DNA of 64,000 nucleotides from Oceanococcus sp. HetDA_MAG_MS8 (GCA_019192445.1 JAHCMK010000006.1:1-64000); one strand, 5' to 3'. Shown: positions 8,263 to 16,112, numbered from the stretch's first letter. Numbers and translations are program-made. Notes: generated by a model from the letters alone, not told the origin.

Positions 8263-9581
8263 GACGAATAAGGCCAGTCAGCCGCGTCGACCGCGTTGAG
8301 GGGCACCACCTCAGCCGAGCCCCATTTGCGGATGAATTCTTCATTCGGGTCGTACATGCGAGTTTGCTTAGCAAGGTCGAAGCGCCGATGGCCGCGGGGA
8401 TCGGCGCCGACCCCTGCCAAATACTGCCAATTACCGTAATTACTGCCCAGGTCGTAGTCCACTAATTGCTGCTCAAACCAAGTGGCACCGAAGCGCCAGT
8501 CCAGCTCAAGCTCATGGACGAAGCAGCTAGCGACCAGTTGCCGCCCACGATTCGACATCCAGCCGGTCGTCGCCAACTGGCGCATACAGGCATCGACGAT
8601 GGGATAACCGGTCTCACCGGCTTCCCAGGCGCGTAGCCGCTGCGCGTAGTGACTGGTCATAGGACGTTGCTCACGCACACCTGCAAAGGCAAATAAGCGC
8701 TGACCATGCCGCCATGCGTACCACTGGAAGTACTCCCGCCATAGCAGCTCAAAGAACAGCCAATACGTTGATTCATTCGCCAAGACTTCCTGCTCGTAGC
8801 GAGCCAGCTCTGCTGCAACCCTCGCCACCGACAATGAGCCATTGGCCAGCCATGGCGACAACCTGGAACTTGCCAAAGGAGTATCCAAGGCATTGCGTGT
8901 CTCTTTGTAGCTTTGTACGGCATGCGTCTGAAAAAGAAATTCGTTGAGCTGCATGTTGCCCATGCGGCTACCGCCCACCCAGTCGGCCGCCTTGTCGAAG
9001 TCCACCTTTGGCAGCTCTTTGGGCCATTCGCGTGGCAGATCATCACTGACCATGGCCGGCAGTTGGCTCAGCATCGCTTCAGGTGGCCGCACCTGGGCGC
9101 GCTTTTCAACTTTGCGCCTGAATGGCGAAAAATGCCCTGGCAAGTCTTCCAATGCGAAGGGCAGGCGCTCCGGACTAAACAGAGTCGCCGTATGTGCTTG
9201 GCTAAACCGGACCTCGCCGAACCTTTGCTGAAGCTCCTGCCACTGGCGGTTTTCGTAAACGCCAGGATGTGCGGAACGCGCAACATCGGTCACACCCCAG
9301 CGCTGGATCAAAGCGCCAACCTCAACGATAGGATCTCCCCAGACCACGACCAACTGTTGACCTTGGCTTTGCAAGTCCGCCTGCAGATCCAACAGGGATT
9401 CGTAGAGAAACTTCCAGCGGTGTGGCCCCAGGCTCGGGCGCTGACACCACCCTGGCTTGAACCACAACGGGTCCACCACAAAAACACACAGCAAGCGGTC
9501 CACTCGGGCAGCGAGGCTGCCTAAGGCCGGATGGTCATCGAGACGAAGGTCTTGGCCGAAAAGAAATAATCCCGTACGCAT
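8259..9581 (-). CDS. cryptochrome DASH / photolyase-family flavoprotein
   Basis: 440 residues with an N-terminal photolyase fold (LFLFGQDLRLDDHPAL) and a C-terminal FAD domain. The latter holds the CRY-DASH block: SRLSPWLANGSLS, GETGYPIVDACMRQL, NRGRQLVASCFVHEL, then YDLGSNYGNWQYLAGVGADPR. CRY-DASH proteins bind FAD and an antenna cofactor, repair cyclobutane dimers in single-stranded DNA and act as blue-light receptors in some species. It is the first gene of a two-gene leftward operon with the FAD oxidoreductase. It is divergent from glutathione peroxidase across a 139-bp control region. Confidence 0.93.
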   Translation of the reverse strand: MRTGLFLFGQDLRLDDHPALGSLAARVDRLLCVFVVDPLWFKPGWCQRPSLGPHRWKFLYESLLDLQADLQSQGQQLVVVWGDPIVEVGALIQRWGVTDVARSAHPGVYENRQWQELQQRFGEVRFSQAHTATLFSPERLPFALEDLPGHFSPFRRKVEKRAQVRPPEAMLSQLPAMVSDDLPREWPKELPKVDFDKAADWVGGSRMGNMQLNEFLFQTHAVQSYKETRNALDTPLASSRLSPWLANGSLSVARVAAELARYEQEVLANESTYWLFFELLWREYFQWYAWRHGQRLFAFAGVREQRPMTSHYAQRLRAWEAGETGYPIVDACMRQLATTGWMSNRGRQLVASCFVHELELDWRFGATWFEQQLVDYDLGSNYGNWQYLAGVGADPRGHRRFDLAKQTRMYDPNEEFIRKWGSAEVVPLNAVDAADWPYSS

Positions 9582-9593
9582 GGGGAGCTGAGC

Positions 9594-9655
9594 TGTACAA
9601 GCAGACCTGCAGAATACCTATACATTTAATGAACGGCAATCAATATATGTGTACA
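9594..9655. promoter_or_regulatory. cluster of TGTACA-like boxes between cry and gpx
   Basis: Three boxes occur in this divergent control region: TGTACA at 9594-9599, TATACA at 9619-9624 and TGTACA at 9650-9655. They sit in or beside the two promoters proposed here. From memory, LitR-type MerR regulators recognise paired T(G/A)TACA half-sites 12 bp apart. The boxes here are not spaced 12 bp apart, so binding by the LitR-like protein encoded at 14.8 kb is only a hypothesis. Confidence 0.4.
9611..9639 (-). promoter_or_regulatory. candidate promoter of the cry operon
   Basis: Read leftwards, TTGCCG (9634-9639) and TATTCT (9611-9616) are separated by 17 bp and lie about 30 bp before the CRY-DASH start. 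A TGTATA box (9619-9624) lies inside the spacer, a position where a regulator could block or remodel the promoter. The same TATTCT hexamer is the -10 of the sRNA promoter near 15.86 kb. Confidence 0.4.
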
Positions 9656-9659
9656 TCTA

Positions 9660-9688
9660 TTGAACATTGCGGAGTGGCGGGCTATATT
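9660..9688 (+). promoter_or_regulatory. candidate promoter of the gpx-photolyase operon
   Basis: TTGAAC (9660-9665), a 17-bp spacer and TATATT (9683-9688) make a good sigma70-type match, with the start codon 32 bp after the -10. A TGTACA box ends 4 bp upstream of the -35. Confidence 0.5.
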
Positions 9689-9720
9689 TTCAGCTCTACG
9701 TCCATCCTTGGAGTGACCTC

Positions 9721-10299
9721 ATGCCCTCCACGTTTTTTCGCCGCGCGACACTCACTCTGCTTGGAATGGGCTTGGCCCTGAGCGGCGCCAGCTCTCGCGC
9801 AGACGATGCGCGTCTTGCGGCTTGCGCCGATATTCAAGCCCCTCCAGAGTTGTTAGCCAGCGAATCCAAGGGGGCACTCTGCGACTATTTCGAAGATGCG
9901 CGCGCAATCATGATTGTGAACACCGCATCGATGTGTGGTTACACGGGGCAGTTTTCTGGACTGCAGGAACTACATCAAACCTACGGGCCTCGAGGCCTGC
10001 GATTGCTTGGCTTTCCTTCCGACGATTTTGGAGGGCAAGAACATGCCAAAGCCGACAAGACAGCCGAGGTCTGCTTCAAGAATTTTGGGGTGAGCTTCCC
10101 CATGTTCAGCCAAGTCGATGTCCGGGGAGACACGGCCCATCCCCTGTTTCGTAAGCTTGCCAGCGCTAGCAACAGCGCTCCCCGCTGGAATTTTCATAAG
10201 TACCTCGTCACCGCCGAAGGTGTGCAAGGCTTTGCATCGTCCGTTGCCCCGCAGGATGCGCAGCTTCGCCGCGCGATCGAAGCCAGCCTGCAGAAGTAG
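9721..10299 (+). CDS. exported glutathione peroxidase-family protein
   Basis: 192 residues with a signal peptide (RRATLTLLGMGLALSGASSRA), so probably periplasmic. The thiol-peroxidase core shows the catalytic cysteine C72 in NTASMCGYTGQF, a glutamine in the second motif (GFPSDDFGGQEH) and the RWNFHKYLV block with Trp and Asn. Cysteine, not selenocysteine, is at the active site. Bacterial members usually reduce lipid or organic peroxides, often with thioredoxin. I chose the ATG at 9721, preceded by GGAG, because the upstream in-frame start would put the signal peptide inside the protein. It is the first gene of a six-gene light-response operon, suggesting it detoxifies peroxides formed in light. 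Confidence 0.88.
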   Translation: MPSTFFRRATLTLLGMGLALSGASSRADDARLAACADIQAPPELLASESKGALCDYFEDARAIMIVNTASMCGYTGQFSGLQELHQTYGPRGLRLLGFPSDDFGGQEHAKADKTAEVCFKNFGVSFPMFSQVDVRGDTAHPLFRKLASASNSAPRWNFHKYLVTAEGVQGFASSVAPQDAQLRRAIEASLQK

Positions 10300-10301
10300 C
10301 C

Positions 10302-11843
10302 GTGCACACCTCTCTGGCCGTGCTGTGGTTTAAGCGCGACCTCCGCCTGTACGACCATGCCGCTGTCACAGCAGCAAGTGCTCACCCGCGCGTGCTACCG
10401 GTGCTTGTTATTGAGCCGGAATACTGGCGCCAATCAGACCGCAGCCCCCGGCATTACGCCTTATGGCGACAGGCCGCAGAAGACTTGCTGCAAAGCCTCA
10501 GGGCGATGCAACGCCCGGGCTGGGTACGGCACGCACCCATCCTGCAAGCTCTGGATGAGCTACGCCGCCAATTTGGCGCCTTCACGCTCTACAGCCACCA
10601 GGAAACGGACTCGCAGTGGACATACAGCCGTGACCGCAGCGTGAGTCAATGGTGCCGAAATCAAGGCATGACCTGGACTCAGCCGCGCCAATTTGGGGTT
10701 GTGCGCGGCATGCGCCGGCGCCAAGGCTGGGCGCGTCAGTGGGAAGCGCTGATGACCGAGCAACCACTCGCGCAGCCTACATGGCAAGGCCAGCCGCCTC
10801 CACCGGGCGACCCTTTACCGCGATTACAGGACATCGACTTTTGCGCTCAAGACGAGCTTCCGACTACACAGCAGGATTCTCGAAGGGCGGCCAGCCTGCA
10901 ACGCCTGGAGCAATTTCTGCACCAGGATGGACACAGCTACCGCGGCGGTATGTCCAGCCCTATCAGTGCGCAGCGGGCATCATCCCGCTTGTCGTTGGCT
11001 TTGAGCGTGGGCAGCTTATCGCTGCGTGAAATTGTCCACCGCAGCCGCGAGCGCCTGCAAAATCTCGATCCAGATGACCCTGCGCAGCGACGTTGGCGCG
11101 CCAGCTTACGCAGCTTCGACAAGCGCCTGCATTGGCACTGCCACTTCATTCAAAAGCTGGAAACAGCCCCGCATTTAGAGCAGCGCAATATGCACTCTGC
11201 TTACGATGCTCTAGCGCCGGAACCAGTCACTCAGGATGCGCTTAACCGCTGGGTGCAGGGTCAAACTGGATGGCCGTTTGTGGATGCCTGTATGCGCTCG
11301 CTACGGCACAGCGGCTGGATCAATTTCCGTATGCGCGCCATGCTGGTCAGCGTCGCCAGCTACCACCTGGGAATTCATTGGCGCGAGTCAGGTGTGCTCT
11401 TGGCGCGAATTTTCTGCGACTACGAAGCCGGCATTCACTGGCCCCAAGTGCAGATGCAATCGGGCACGACCGGCATCAACACTTACCGCATGTATAACCC
11501 CATCAAGCAGGGCTTGGACCAAGACCCAGAGGCAAGTTTCATCGCCCAGTGGGTACCAGAACTCGCCTCGCTCCCCCCCGCCCTGCGCCACCAGCCCTGG
11601 AAGGCGGGCCACCCCCCTGCCGGATACCCCAGCCGGATTGGTGACCACAGCCTACTCGCTAGAGCGGCCCGGCAACGACGGGCAGGACTACGCAGTGGCG
11701 CTGCTTTTGCCCAAGAAGCGCGCGCCCTCCAGGCGCAGCTGGGTTCGCAGGCGAGTGGCATGAGCCGCAGCATGCGCGGCCAGCGCCGCCAGCCGCCTAA
11801 GCCGTCTGCGGCCAGCCGCCAACTTAGCCTCTTTCCGGAGTAG
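10302..11843 (+). CDS. photolyase/cryptochrome-family protein
   Basis: 513 residues from a GTG two bases after the gpx stop. The N-terminal photolyase domain begins LAVLWFKRDLRLYDHAAV. The FAD-binding C-terminal domain has WPFVDACMRSLRHSGWINFRMR, and the block QMQSGTTGINTYRMYNP with a downstream WVPELASLP. That last block marks a bacterial/cyanobacterial subgroup distinct from class I CPD photolyases. The C-terminal 80 residues are basic and low-complexity (RSMRGQRRQPPKP). It could be a repair enzyme or a cryptochrome-type receptor; the sequence alone does not decide. Confidence 0.85.
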   Translation: MHTSLAVLWFKRDLRLYDHAAVTAASAHPRVLPVLVIEPEYWRQSDRSPRHYALWRQAAEDLLQSLRAMQRPGWVRHAPILQALDELRRQFGAFTLYSHQETDSQWTYSRDRSVSQWCRNQGMTWTQPRQFGVVRGMRRRQGWARQWEALMTEQPLAQPTWQGQPPPPGDPLPRLQDIDFCAQDELPTTQQDSRRAASLQRLEQFLHQDGHSYRGGMSSPISAQRASSRLSLALSVGSLSLREIVHRSRERLQNLDPDDPAQRRWRASLRSFDKRLHWHCHFIQKLETAPHLEQRNMHSAYDALAPEPVTQDALNRWVQGQTGWPFVDACMRSLRHSGWINFRMRAMLVSVASYHLGIHWRESGVLLARIFCDYEAGIHWPQVQMQSGTTGINTYRMYNPIKQGLDQDPEASFIAQWVPELASLPPALRHQPWKAGHPPAGYPSRIGDHSLLARAARQRRAGLRSGAAFAQEARALQAQLGSQASGMSRSMRGQRRQPPKPSAASRQLSLFPE

Positions 11844-11845
11844 AT

Positions 11846-12331
11846 ATGCCTCCTTCGCAGATTGTCGTACGCCCCAATGCCTCGCTCAATCAGCAACAGG
11901 CCGCATGGATTTTGGGCGGCATGTGCGCCATTTCTTTCACGATTGCGGGCACTTTGGCCGTCCTAGGCTACTGGATCGTTTTGCCCTTTGCCGGGCTAGA
12001 AATGAGCTGCCTGGCCGCGGGGCTCTACTTTGCCCTGCGTGATAATGCCTACCGCGAGGTCATACGCAGCGATTCGGGGAAGCTGTTTATTGAGAAAGGT
12101 CGTGGCAAACCCGAGTCAGCCTGGCACTGCCCGCTGGCCTGGGCGCGCAGCCATTACCAGCCACCCGCAGGGCCCACTGCCCACGGCAAAGTCCTGATTA
12201 CTTACGCGGGCCAGAGCGTGGAAGTGGGCCGCATCCTCGCCGATGACGATAAACCCGAATTCGCTCGCAACCTGCAGCAGTGGCTGAGCCACGCCCAACA
12301 GGCGGCACTACAACCGGAGGGCGGCCTATGA
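11846..12331 (+). CDS. DUF2244 membrane protein
   Basis: 161 residues with two adjacent membrane helices (about 20-42 and 44-64) followed by a soluble domain of about 95 residues. The pattern matches DUF2244, an uncharacterised proteobacterial family (YFALRDNAYREVIR at the membrane boundary). It starts 2 bp after the photolyase stop and overlaps the next gene by ATGA. DUF2244 genes more often sit near cytochrome oxidase genes, so finding one among photolyases is unusual. Confidence 0.75.
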   Translation: MPPSQIVVRPNASLNQQQAAWILGGMCAISFTIAGTLAVLGYWIVLPFAGLEMSCLAAGLYFALRDNAYREVIRSDSGKLFIEKGRGKPESAWHCPLAWARSHYQPPAGPTAHGKVLITYAGQSVEVGRILADDDKPEFARNLQQWLSHAQQAALQPEGGL

Positions 12332-13056
12332 CCCCAGTCACCCTTGTCATTGGCGCCAGCTCCGGTATTGGCAGTGCGGTCGCGGAGCAGCTGCAAACAC
12401 TAGACAAAGTCGTTTACGGAGCCGGCCGCGCCACGCAGCCTCCATCGCAGCTGCAGCAACACTGGTTACAACTCGACTTCTACGACCCCGCCAGCATCAC
12501 ACAGGCCTTTGAAACACTCGCCGACACCCTCAATGAGCGCGAACAAAGGCTGCAGCAGTTACTCATTTGCAGTGGCTTACTACATGATGCAGACACCAGC
12601 CCTGAACGACGCCTCGGCCAGCTGCGCGCAGAAGACTTCAGCAAGCTGATGCAGGTTAACGCCTTGGCCCCACTACTCTTAGCCCAAGCGGCATTACCGT
12701 TACTGTCACGGCGGGAGCCCACGCGTATCGCTGCCATCTCTGCCCGCGTAGGAAGCATTGGCGACAACCGCATGGGGGGCTGGTATAGCTACCGCTGCGC
12801 TAAGGCGGCCTTGAACATGGGCTGGCGCTGCCTGGCCCACGAGCTGCGCCGTTCGCACCCCAGCTGCACACCTTTGCTGTACCACCCCGGAACGGTTGAC
12901 ACCGATCTATCCAAGCCCTTCCAGAGCAATGTCAAAGCAAACAAGCTATTCAGCAGCCACCAGGCGGCGAGATACTTCTTGGAGGTGCTTGAACAACACG
13001 GCGATTGCGCTGAGCTTGCTTATTTAGATTGGGCCGGCAAGCCCATTGCGTGGTAA
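12328..13056 (+). CDS. short-chain dehydrogenase/reductase (C-factor-like)
   Basis: 242 residues from an ATG overlapping the DUF2244 stop. It has the SDR nucleotide motif [13 protein letters not shown], a catalytic serine region ([12 protein letters not shown]) and the YxxxK pair in [16 protein letters not shown]. The [12 protein letters not shown] segment is typical of the C-factor/CsgA-like SDR subgroup. SDRs of this subgroup recur in proteobacterial photolyase clusters, but the substrate is unknown. The frame stays open 16 codons upstream inside DUF2244; the coupled ATG is preferred. Confidence 0.85.
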   Translation: MTPVTLVIGASSGIGSAVAEQLQTLDKVVYGAGRATQPPSQLQQHWLQLDFYDPASITQAFETLADTLNEREQRLQQLLICSGLLHDADTSPERRLGQLRAEDFSKLMQVNALAPLLLAQAALPLLSRREPTRIAAISARVGSIGDNRMGGWYSYRCAKAALNMGWRCLAHELRRSHPSCTPLLYHPGTVDTDLSKPFQSNVKANKLFSSHQAARYFLEVLEQHGDCAELAYLDWAGKPIAW

Positions 13057-13058
13057 GC

Positions 13059-13190
13059 ATGGCGCACCGCAAACCGCATCTCCCGCACAAAGATTGCCAG
13101 CGCTGCGGCAAACCCTTTGCCTGGCGCAAGAAGTGGGCACGTGACTGGGAGCAGGTCAAATATTGCTCGGAGCGCTGTCGCCGTGGCTAA
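13059..13190 (+). CDS. DUF2256 small zinc-binding protein
   Basis: A 43-residue gene starting [20 protein letters not shown] and ending YCSERCRRG. It has two Cys pairs (CQRC and CSERC) around [16 protein letters not shown], the full DUF2256 signature and a probable zinc knuckle. Its ATG is 2 bp after the SDR stop and its last 8 bases overlap the GTG start of the Fe-S photolyase gene, so it is almost certainly co-translated with it. The family is known as a frequent small partner of this photolyase class; its job is unknown. It could act as a nucleic-acid-binding or assembly helper. Confidence 0.88.
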   Translation: MAHRKPHLPHKDCQRCGKPFAWRKKWARDWEQVKYCSERCRRG

Positions 13191-14718
13191 GCCCCAACGC
13201 CTGATTATCATCCTTGGCGACCAGCTGGCTCTGGACAGTGTCTTACCGAGCGACTACCGCAAAGGCGAAGACCTGCTGTGGATGTGCGAAGCCCATAGTG
13301 AAGCCACGCGCGCCTGGTCCCATAAAGCTCGGCTGGTGATGTTTTTGGCGGCTATGCGCCACTTCGCCCAAGAACTAGAAGACGACCAGCACAGTCTGAT
13401 TTATCGCCGCGACTGCCCTGACCTCAGCCAGCAGCTGGCCAAGGATCTCAACAGCCTCCAGCCCGATTGCGTACACCTCACCCAGCCTGGTGATTACGAC
13501 TTACGACACAGCATCATCGAAGCCGTAGAGGAGCACTCTCTGCCATTGGTAGAGCGCGACGATCCGCATTTTCTTTGCAGCTTAGAGCGCTTCAATGATT
13601 GGGCCGAAGGGCGCAAGACCTATCGCATGGAGTTCTTCTACAGGGAGATGCGGCGCGAGCACAGCGTACTCTTGGAAGATGACGGCGAGCCCCGTGGCGG
13701 ACAATGGAATTTCGACGCCGACAATCGCGACAGCTTCGGCAAGCAAGGCCCTGGTGAATTACCCGAACCCATCACATTTAGGCCTGATGACTGCACCCAG
13801 CAAGTCATCAAAGAGGTCGAGGAACGTTATGCCGAGCATCCCGGCCAGACCCAATACTTTGACTGGCCAGTGCAACGCTCAGATGCGCTCAAAGCCCTGG
13901 AGGATTTCGTCGAGCATCGGCTGGCGCAGTTTGGGCAGTATCAAGACGCAATTTGGACCGGCGAGCCCTGGCTATACCATAGCCGTATCGCGGCCGCTCT
14001 TAATCTCCATCTGCTTCACCCGCGTGAAGTCATTGAAGCTGCCACGGCGGCCCTAGATGCAAAGAAGGCGCCGCTGAATGCCGTGGAAGGCTTCGTCCGT
14101 CAGATTTTGGGCTGGCGCGAGTATGTGCGCGGTCTTTATTGGCTACGCATGCCGCAGTGGCGAGAGGAAAACCACCTGGAGGCCGAGCTGCCGCTACCGG
14201 AGTTCTTCTGGACCGGCGACACCGATATGGTCTGCCTCAAAGATGCGATTGAGCAAACCCTGAAATATGGCTACGCGCATCATATTCAAAGGCTCATGAT
14301 CGCCGGCTTATTCTGCCTACTAGCTGGAGTTCGACCGCACGAGGTCCATGGATGGTACTTGGCCGTTTATGTGGATGCGGTGGAGTGGGTGGAGCTGCCC
14401 AATACCTTGGGCATGAGCCAGTTTGTGGATGGCGGTGTTCTGGCAAGTAAGCCCTATATCGCCAGCGGCGCCTACATAAGCCGCATGAGCAATGCTTGCA
14501 GCCAATGTCGCTACAACCCCAAACTCAAAGTGGGCGCCAAAGCCTGCCCCATCACTACCTTGTACTGGGATTTTTTAGCGCGCCACGAACAGCGCTTTGC
14601 CCAGCATCCCCGACTCAAAATGCAGCTACGGAATCTGCAACGGCTGGATGACAGCACTCGTGATGCCATTCAAGACCAGGCGCGGTCGTTACGGCAGAGC
14701 TGGAGTAAAGCCAGCTGA
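13183..14718 (+). CDS. phrB: Fe-S bacterial cryptochrome/photolyase (PhrB-type, (6-4) photolyase)
   Basis: 511 residues from a GTG inside the DUF2256 gene. The family signature is clear: [10 protein letters not shown] at the start, [12 protein letters not shown] in the FAD domain, and a C-terminal cysteine cluster [12 protein letters not shown]...[10 protein letters not shown]. Four cysteines (C351, C439, C442, C455) have the spacing of the [4Fe-4S] ligands of Agrobacterium PhrB, and two adjacent histidines (about 366-367) match those needed for (6-4) repair. It should repair UV (6-4) photoproducts using FAD and a lumazine-type antenna. It is the last gene of the gpx operon, followed by a hairpin shared with the convergent regulator gene. 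Confidence 0.93.
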   Translation: MAKPQRLIIILGDQLALDSVLPSDYRKGEDLLWMCEAHSEATRAWSHKARLVMFLAAMRHFAQELEDDQHSLIYRRDCPDLSQQLAKDLNSLQPDCVHLTQPGDYDLRHSIIEAVEEHSLPLVERDDPHFLCSLERFNDWAEGRKTYRMEFFYREMRREHSVLLEDDGEPRGGQWNFDADNRDSFGKQGPGELPEPITFRPDDCTQQVIKEVEERYAEHPGQTQYFDWPVQRSDALKALEDFVEHRLAQFGQYQDAIWTGEPWLYHSRIAAALNLHLLHPREVIEAATAALDAKKAPLNAVEGFVRQILGWREYVRGLYWLRMPQWREENHLEAELPLPEFFWTGDTDMVCLKDAIEQTLKYGYAHHIQRLMIAGLFCLLAGVRPHEVHGWYLAVYVDAVEWVELPNTLGMSQFVDGGVLASKPYIASGAYISRMSNACSQCRYNPKLKVGAKACPITTLYWDFLARHEQRFAQHPRLKMQLRNLQRLDDSTRDAIQDQARSLRQSWSKAS

Positions 14719-14771
14719 GGTGAAGGCAGGCAGGCTCTCAAGTGATTGGGGCGCGCCAATCCGAATAACAA

Positions 14772-14801
14772 GGCCGACGCTAAACAGAATTAGCGCCGGC
14801 C
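14772..14801. terminator. hairpin between convergent phrB and merR genes
   Basis: GGCCGACGCTAA (14772-14783) pairs with TTAGCGCCGGCC (14790-14801) over 12 bp with one mismatch and a 6-nt loop. It lies midway between two convergent stop codons. On the minus strand it is followed by CCTTGTTATT, so it is a better terminator for merR than for phrB. Confidence 0.55.
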
Positions 14802-14819
14802 ATCATCTGCTGGCTGCGC

Positions 14820-15785
14820 TCAGTCGCCGTCCGGCTCGGCTGCACCCTTGCCAAACTCATGCTCAATGAGGTGATGCAGCGCATCTTCCATCATGCGCCG
14901 GGCACGCGCTGTGGTATGGAATAGCAGTGTGTGAACCGCCGCATCTGTGGGATTGCGCGACTCACAATCACGGGAGTAAGACTCAAACGCGGACAACTTA
15001 GTAATGAGTGCAGCCAAGTGCTCGGGGCACTCGCACTGCACCGAGCGGGCCTGACCAGCCCAGCGCCGCAGCTCCAGGTCTGTAAATCGACGCGCCGGCG
15101 GCGGCTCCTTCAAGAACCCCGCCGGGTCCGGCATGCTGGAATCAACGGCTGCTGGAGTGGCGTTCACTAATGCCGGCAACATTTTTTGCAGCTCAGCCAC
15201 CCGCACAGGCGCCGACACAGTGTGAACACCAGCACGATGTAACTGCGCCAAATTTTCGGAGTTACCAAACTGGTAAATCACCATCACCGTCGTCGCCGAC
15301 ACATGCTCGGCTAACCGGCGGATCAGCTGAGCGCTATCTGGAGTGATGATGGTCAGCTCAACCACCAACACATCAGCCACTTCCGGAGGCGCTGCCAAAG
15401 CGGCCTCGGGGGTGACGTGGCAGGCCACTGTCATGTTGGAATCGCTGGCGCCAGACTCTGGCCATTCCATACCCAGGTGAGGCCCTACAACAACCGCGCC
15501 TACAGGGCCGCTGAGTGTTGGCCGAAAGTCCGGCAACCCTGCCAAGCGCTGCCCCAGCTCCACATCACTCAAGCTGGCTACCGTAGAAATGGCATGGCCG
15601 GCATCCACAAGCTGCTTCAGCATAGCCAGGCGGGCCACCTGAGCACGGCTATACAAGCGCCCATTCGCCGGCGTGCGATATGGCTCCACAGCCTTGTAAC
15701 GGCGTTCCCACATACGGATCGTGACCGCGGCAATGCCGGTGAGTCTCTCGACCGCGCCGATCCGGTACGACTGCTCATTCGCCAT
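14820..15785 (-). CDS. MerR-family regulator, LitR/CarH-like
   Basis: 321 residues. An N-terminal MerR winged helix (YRIGAVERLTGIAAVTIRMWERRYKAVEP, then GRLYSRAQVARL) joins a LitR/CarH-like middle region and a Rossmann-type C-terminal domain (LVVELTIITPDSAQLIRRL, TVMVIYQFG). In B12-dependent light sensors this last domain carries an ExxH histidine motif; I do not find a convincing one, so the protein may lack cobalamin. The ATG at 15785 follows GAGGAA; an ATG at 15815 lacks a ribosome site. Its position beside cry and photolyase genes points to a regulator of the light-response island. It is divergent from the sRNA candidate and the repair operon. Confidence 0.8.
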   Translation of the reverse strand: MANEQSYRIGAVERLTGIAAVTIRMWERRYKAVEPYRTPANGRLYSRAQVARLAMLKQLVDAGHAISTVASLSDVELGQRLAGLPDFRPTLSGPVGAVVVGPHLGMEWPESGASDSNMTVACHVTPEAALAAPPEVADVLVVELTIITPDSAQLIRRLAEHVSATTVMVIYQFGNSENLAQLHRAGVHTVSAPVRVAELQKMLPALVNATPAAVDSSMPDPAGFLKEPPPARRFTDLELRRWAGQARSVQCECPEHLAALITKLSAFESYSRDCESRNPTDAAVHTLLFHTTARARRMMEDALHHLIEHEFGKGAAEPDGD

Positions 15786-15819
15786 GGACGATTCCTCTTC
15801 CGGAAGTTTTTTCATGTTT

Positions 15820-15845
15820 TGTCCACGTTTGGTGTTGACTGTCCA
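15820..15845. promoter_or_regulatory. direct TGTCCA repeats upstream of merR
   Basis: TGTCCA occurs at 15820-15825 and 15840-15845, exactly 20 bp apart. The second copy begins on the last base of the sRNA -35 and runs into the spacer. The inverted form ATATGGACA recurs at 16022-16030, and TGTCCATAT is at 15840-15848. These are plausible operator half-sites for the MerR protein, allowing autoregulation and control of the rightward promoter. Confidence 0.4.
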
Positions 15846-15863
15846 TATATTGTGCGCTATTCT
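15835..15863 (+). promoter_or_regulatory. sigma70-type promoter of the sRNA candidate
   Basis: TTGACT (15835-15840), a 17-bp spacer and TATTCT (15858-15863) point rightwards. Predicted transcription starts near 15870. No start codon with a ribosome site follows before the terminator at 15962. Confidence 0.55.
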
Positions 15864-15869
15864 GCCTAC

Positions 15870-16003
15870 GAAGTCGAAGAAAACAAACCGACAACCGAGT
15901 CCCTCCCCCGCGCTGACTGACCCGTCAGCGCAACTCGTCGCCGACCCCCGGCGACACCCAAGGCCGCGGTGGCCCCTCCTCCCGTAACACCGCGGCCTTT
16001 TTT
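15870..16003 (+). ncRNA. candidate C-rich small RNA with CCUCCUCCC loop
   Basis: About 134 nt lie between a sigma70-like promoter and a strong intrinsic terminator, with no plausible open frame. Three perfect hairpins can be read: GCGCTGAC/GTCAGCGC (15910-15931, loop TGACCC), GTCGCCG/CGGCGAC (15937-15955, loop ACCCC) and a 10-bp terminator stem (15962-15997). The terminator's 16-nt loop contains CCTCCTCCC (15975-15983). A further unpaired CCCTCCCCC lies before the first hairpin. Loops of this kind are anti-Shine-Dalgarno-like and resemble the CCUCCUCCC 'cuckoo'/CcsR RNAs of alphaproteobacteria and C-rich RNAs such as Xanthomonas sX13. Alternatively it is an attenuating leader of the repair operon that starts at 16.1 kb. 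The start is predicted, not observed. Confidence 0.6.
15962..16003 (+). terminator. strong intrinsic terminator of the sRNA candidate
   Basis: GGCCGCGGTG (15962-15971) pairs perfectly with CACCGCGGCC (15988-15997) and is followed at once by six T residues. No coding gene ends upstream on this strand, so it must end a non-coding transcript or act as an attenuator. Confidence 0.85.
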
Positions 16004-16021
16004 ATGCCTGCCGTCTGTGAA

Positions 16022-16064
16022 ATATGGACACAAGGTGTACAGAAAGCGGGGGTAAGGGTCTACA
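16022..16064 (+). promoter_or_regulatory. control region of the ligase-associated repair operon
   Basis: ATATGGACA (16022-16030) is the exact inverse of TGTCCATAT found in the sRNA promoter. TGTACA follows at 16036-16041 and TCTACA at 16059-16064, 17 bp apart, a weak -35/-10 pair. The shared boxes suggest the MerR protein controls both promoters. This is pattern-based only. Confidence 0.35.
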
Positions 16065-16112
16065 CTCAACGGACGCGAACACCCGAAGACCAAAATCCAT
16101 TGTGTGTGCATA

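Noticed and set aside
9594-9655. A full LitR operator (TGTACA-N12-TGTACA)
   Set aside because: The boxes are 19 and 25 bp apart, so only half-sites can be claimed.
9721-10299. Selenocysteine in the glutathione peroxidase
   Set aside because: The active-site codon is TGT (cysteine), so no selenocysteine insertion is needed.
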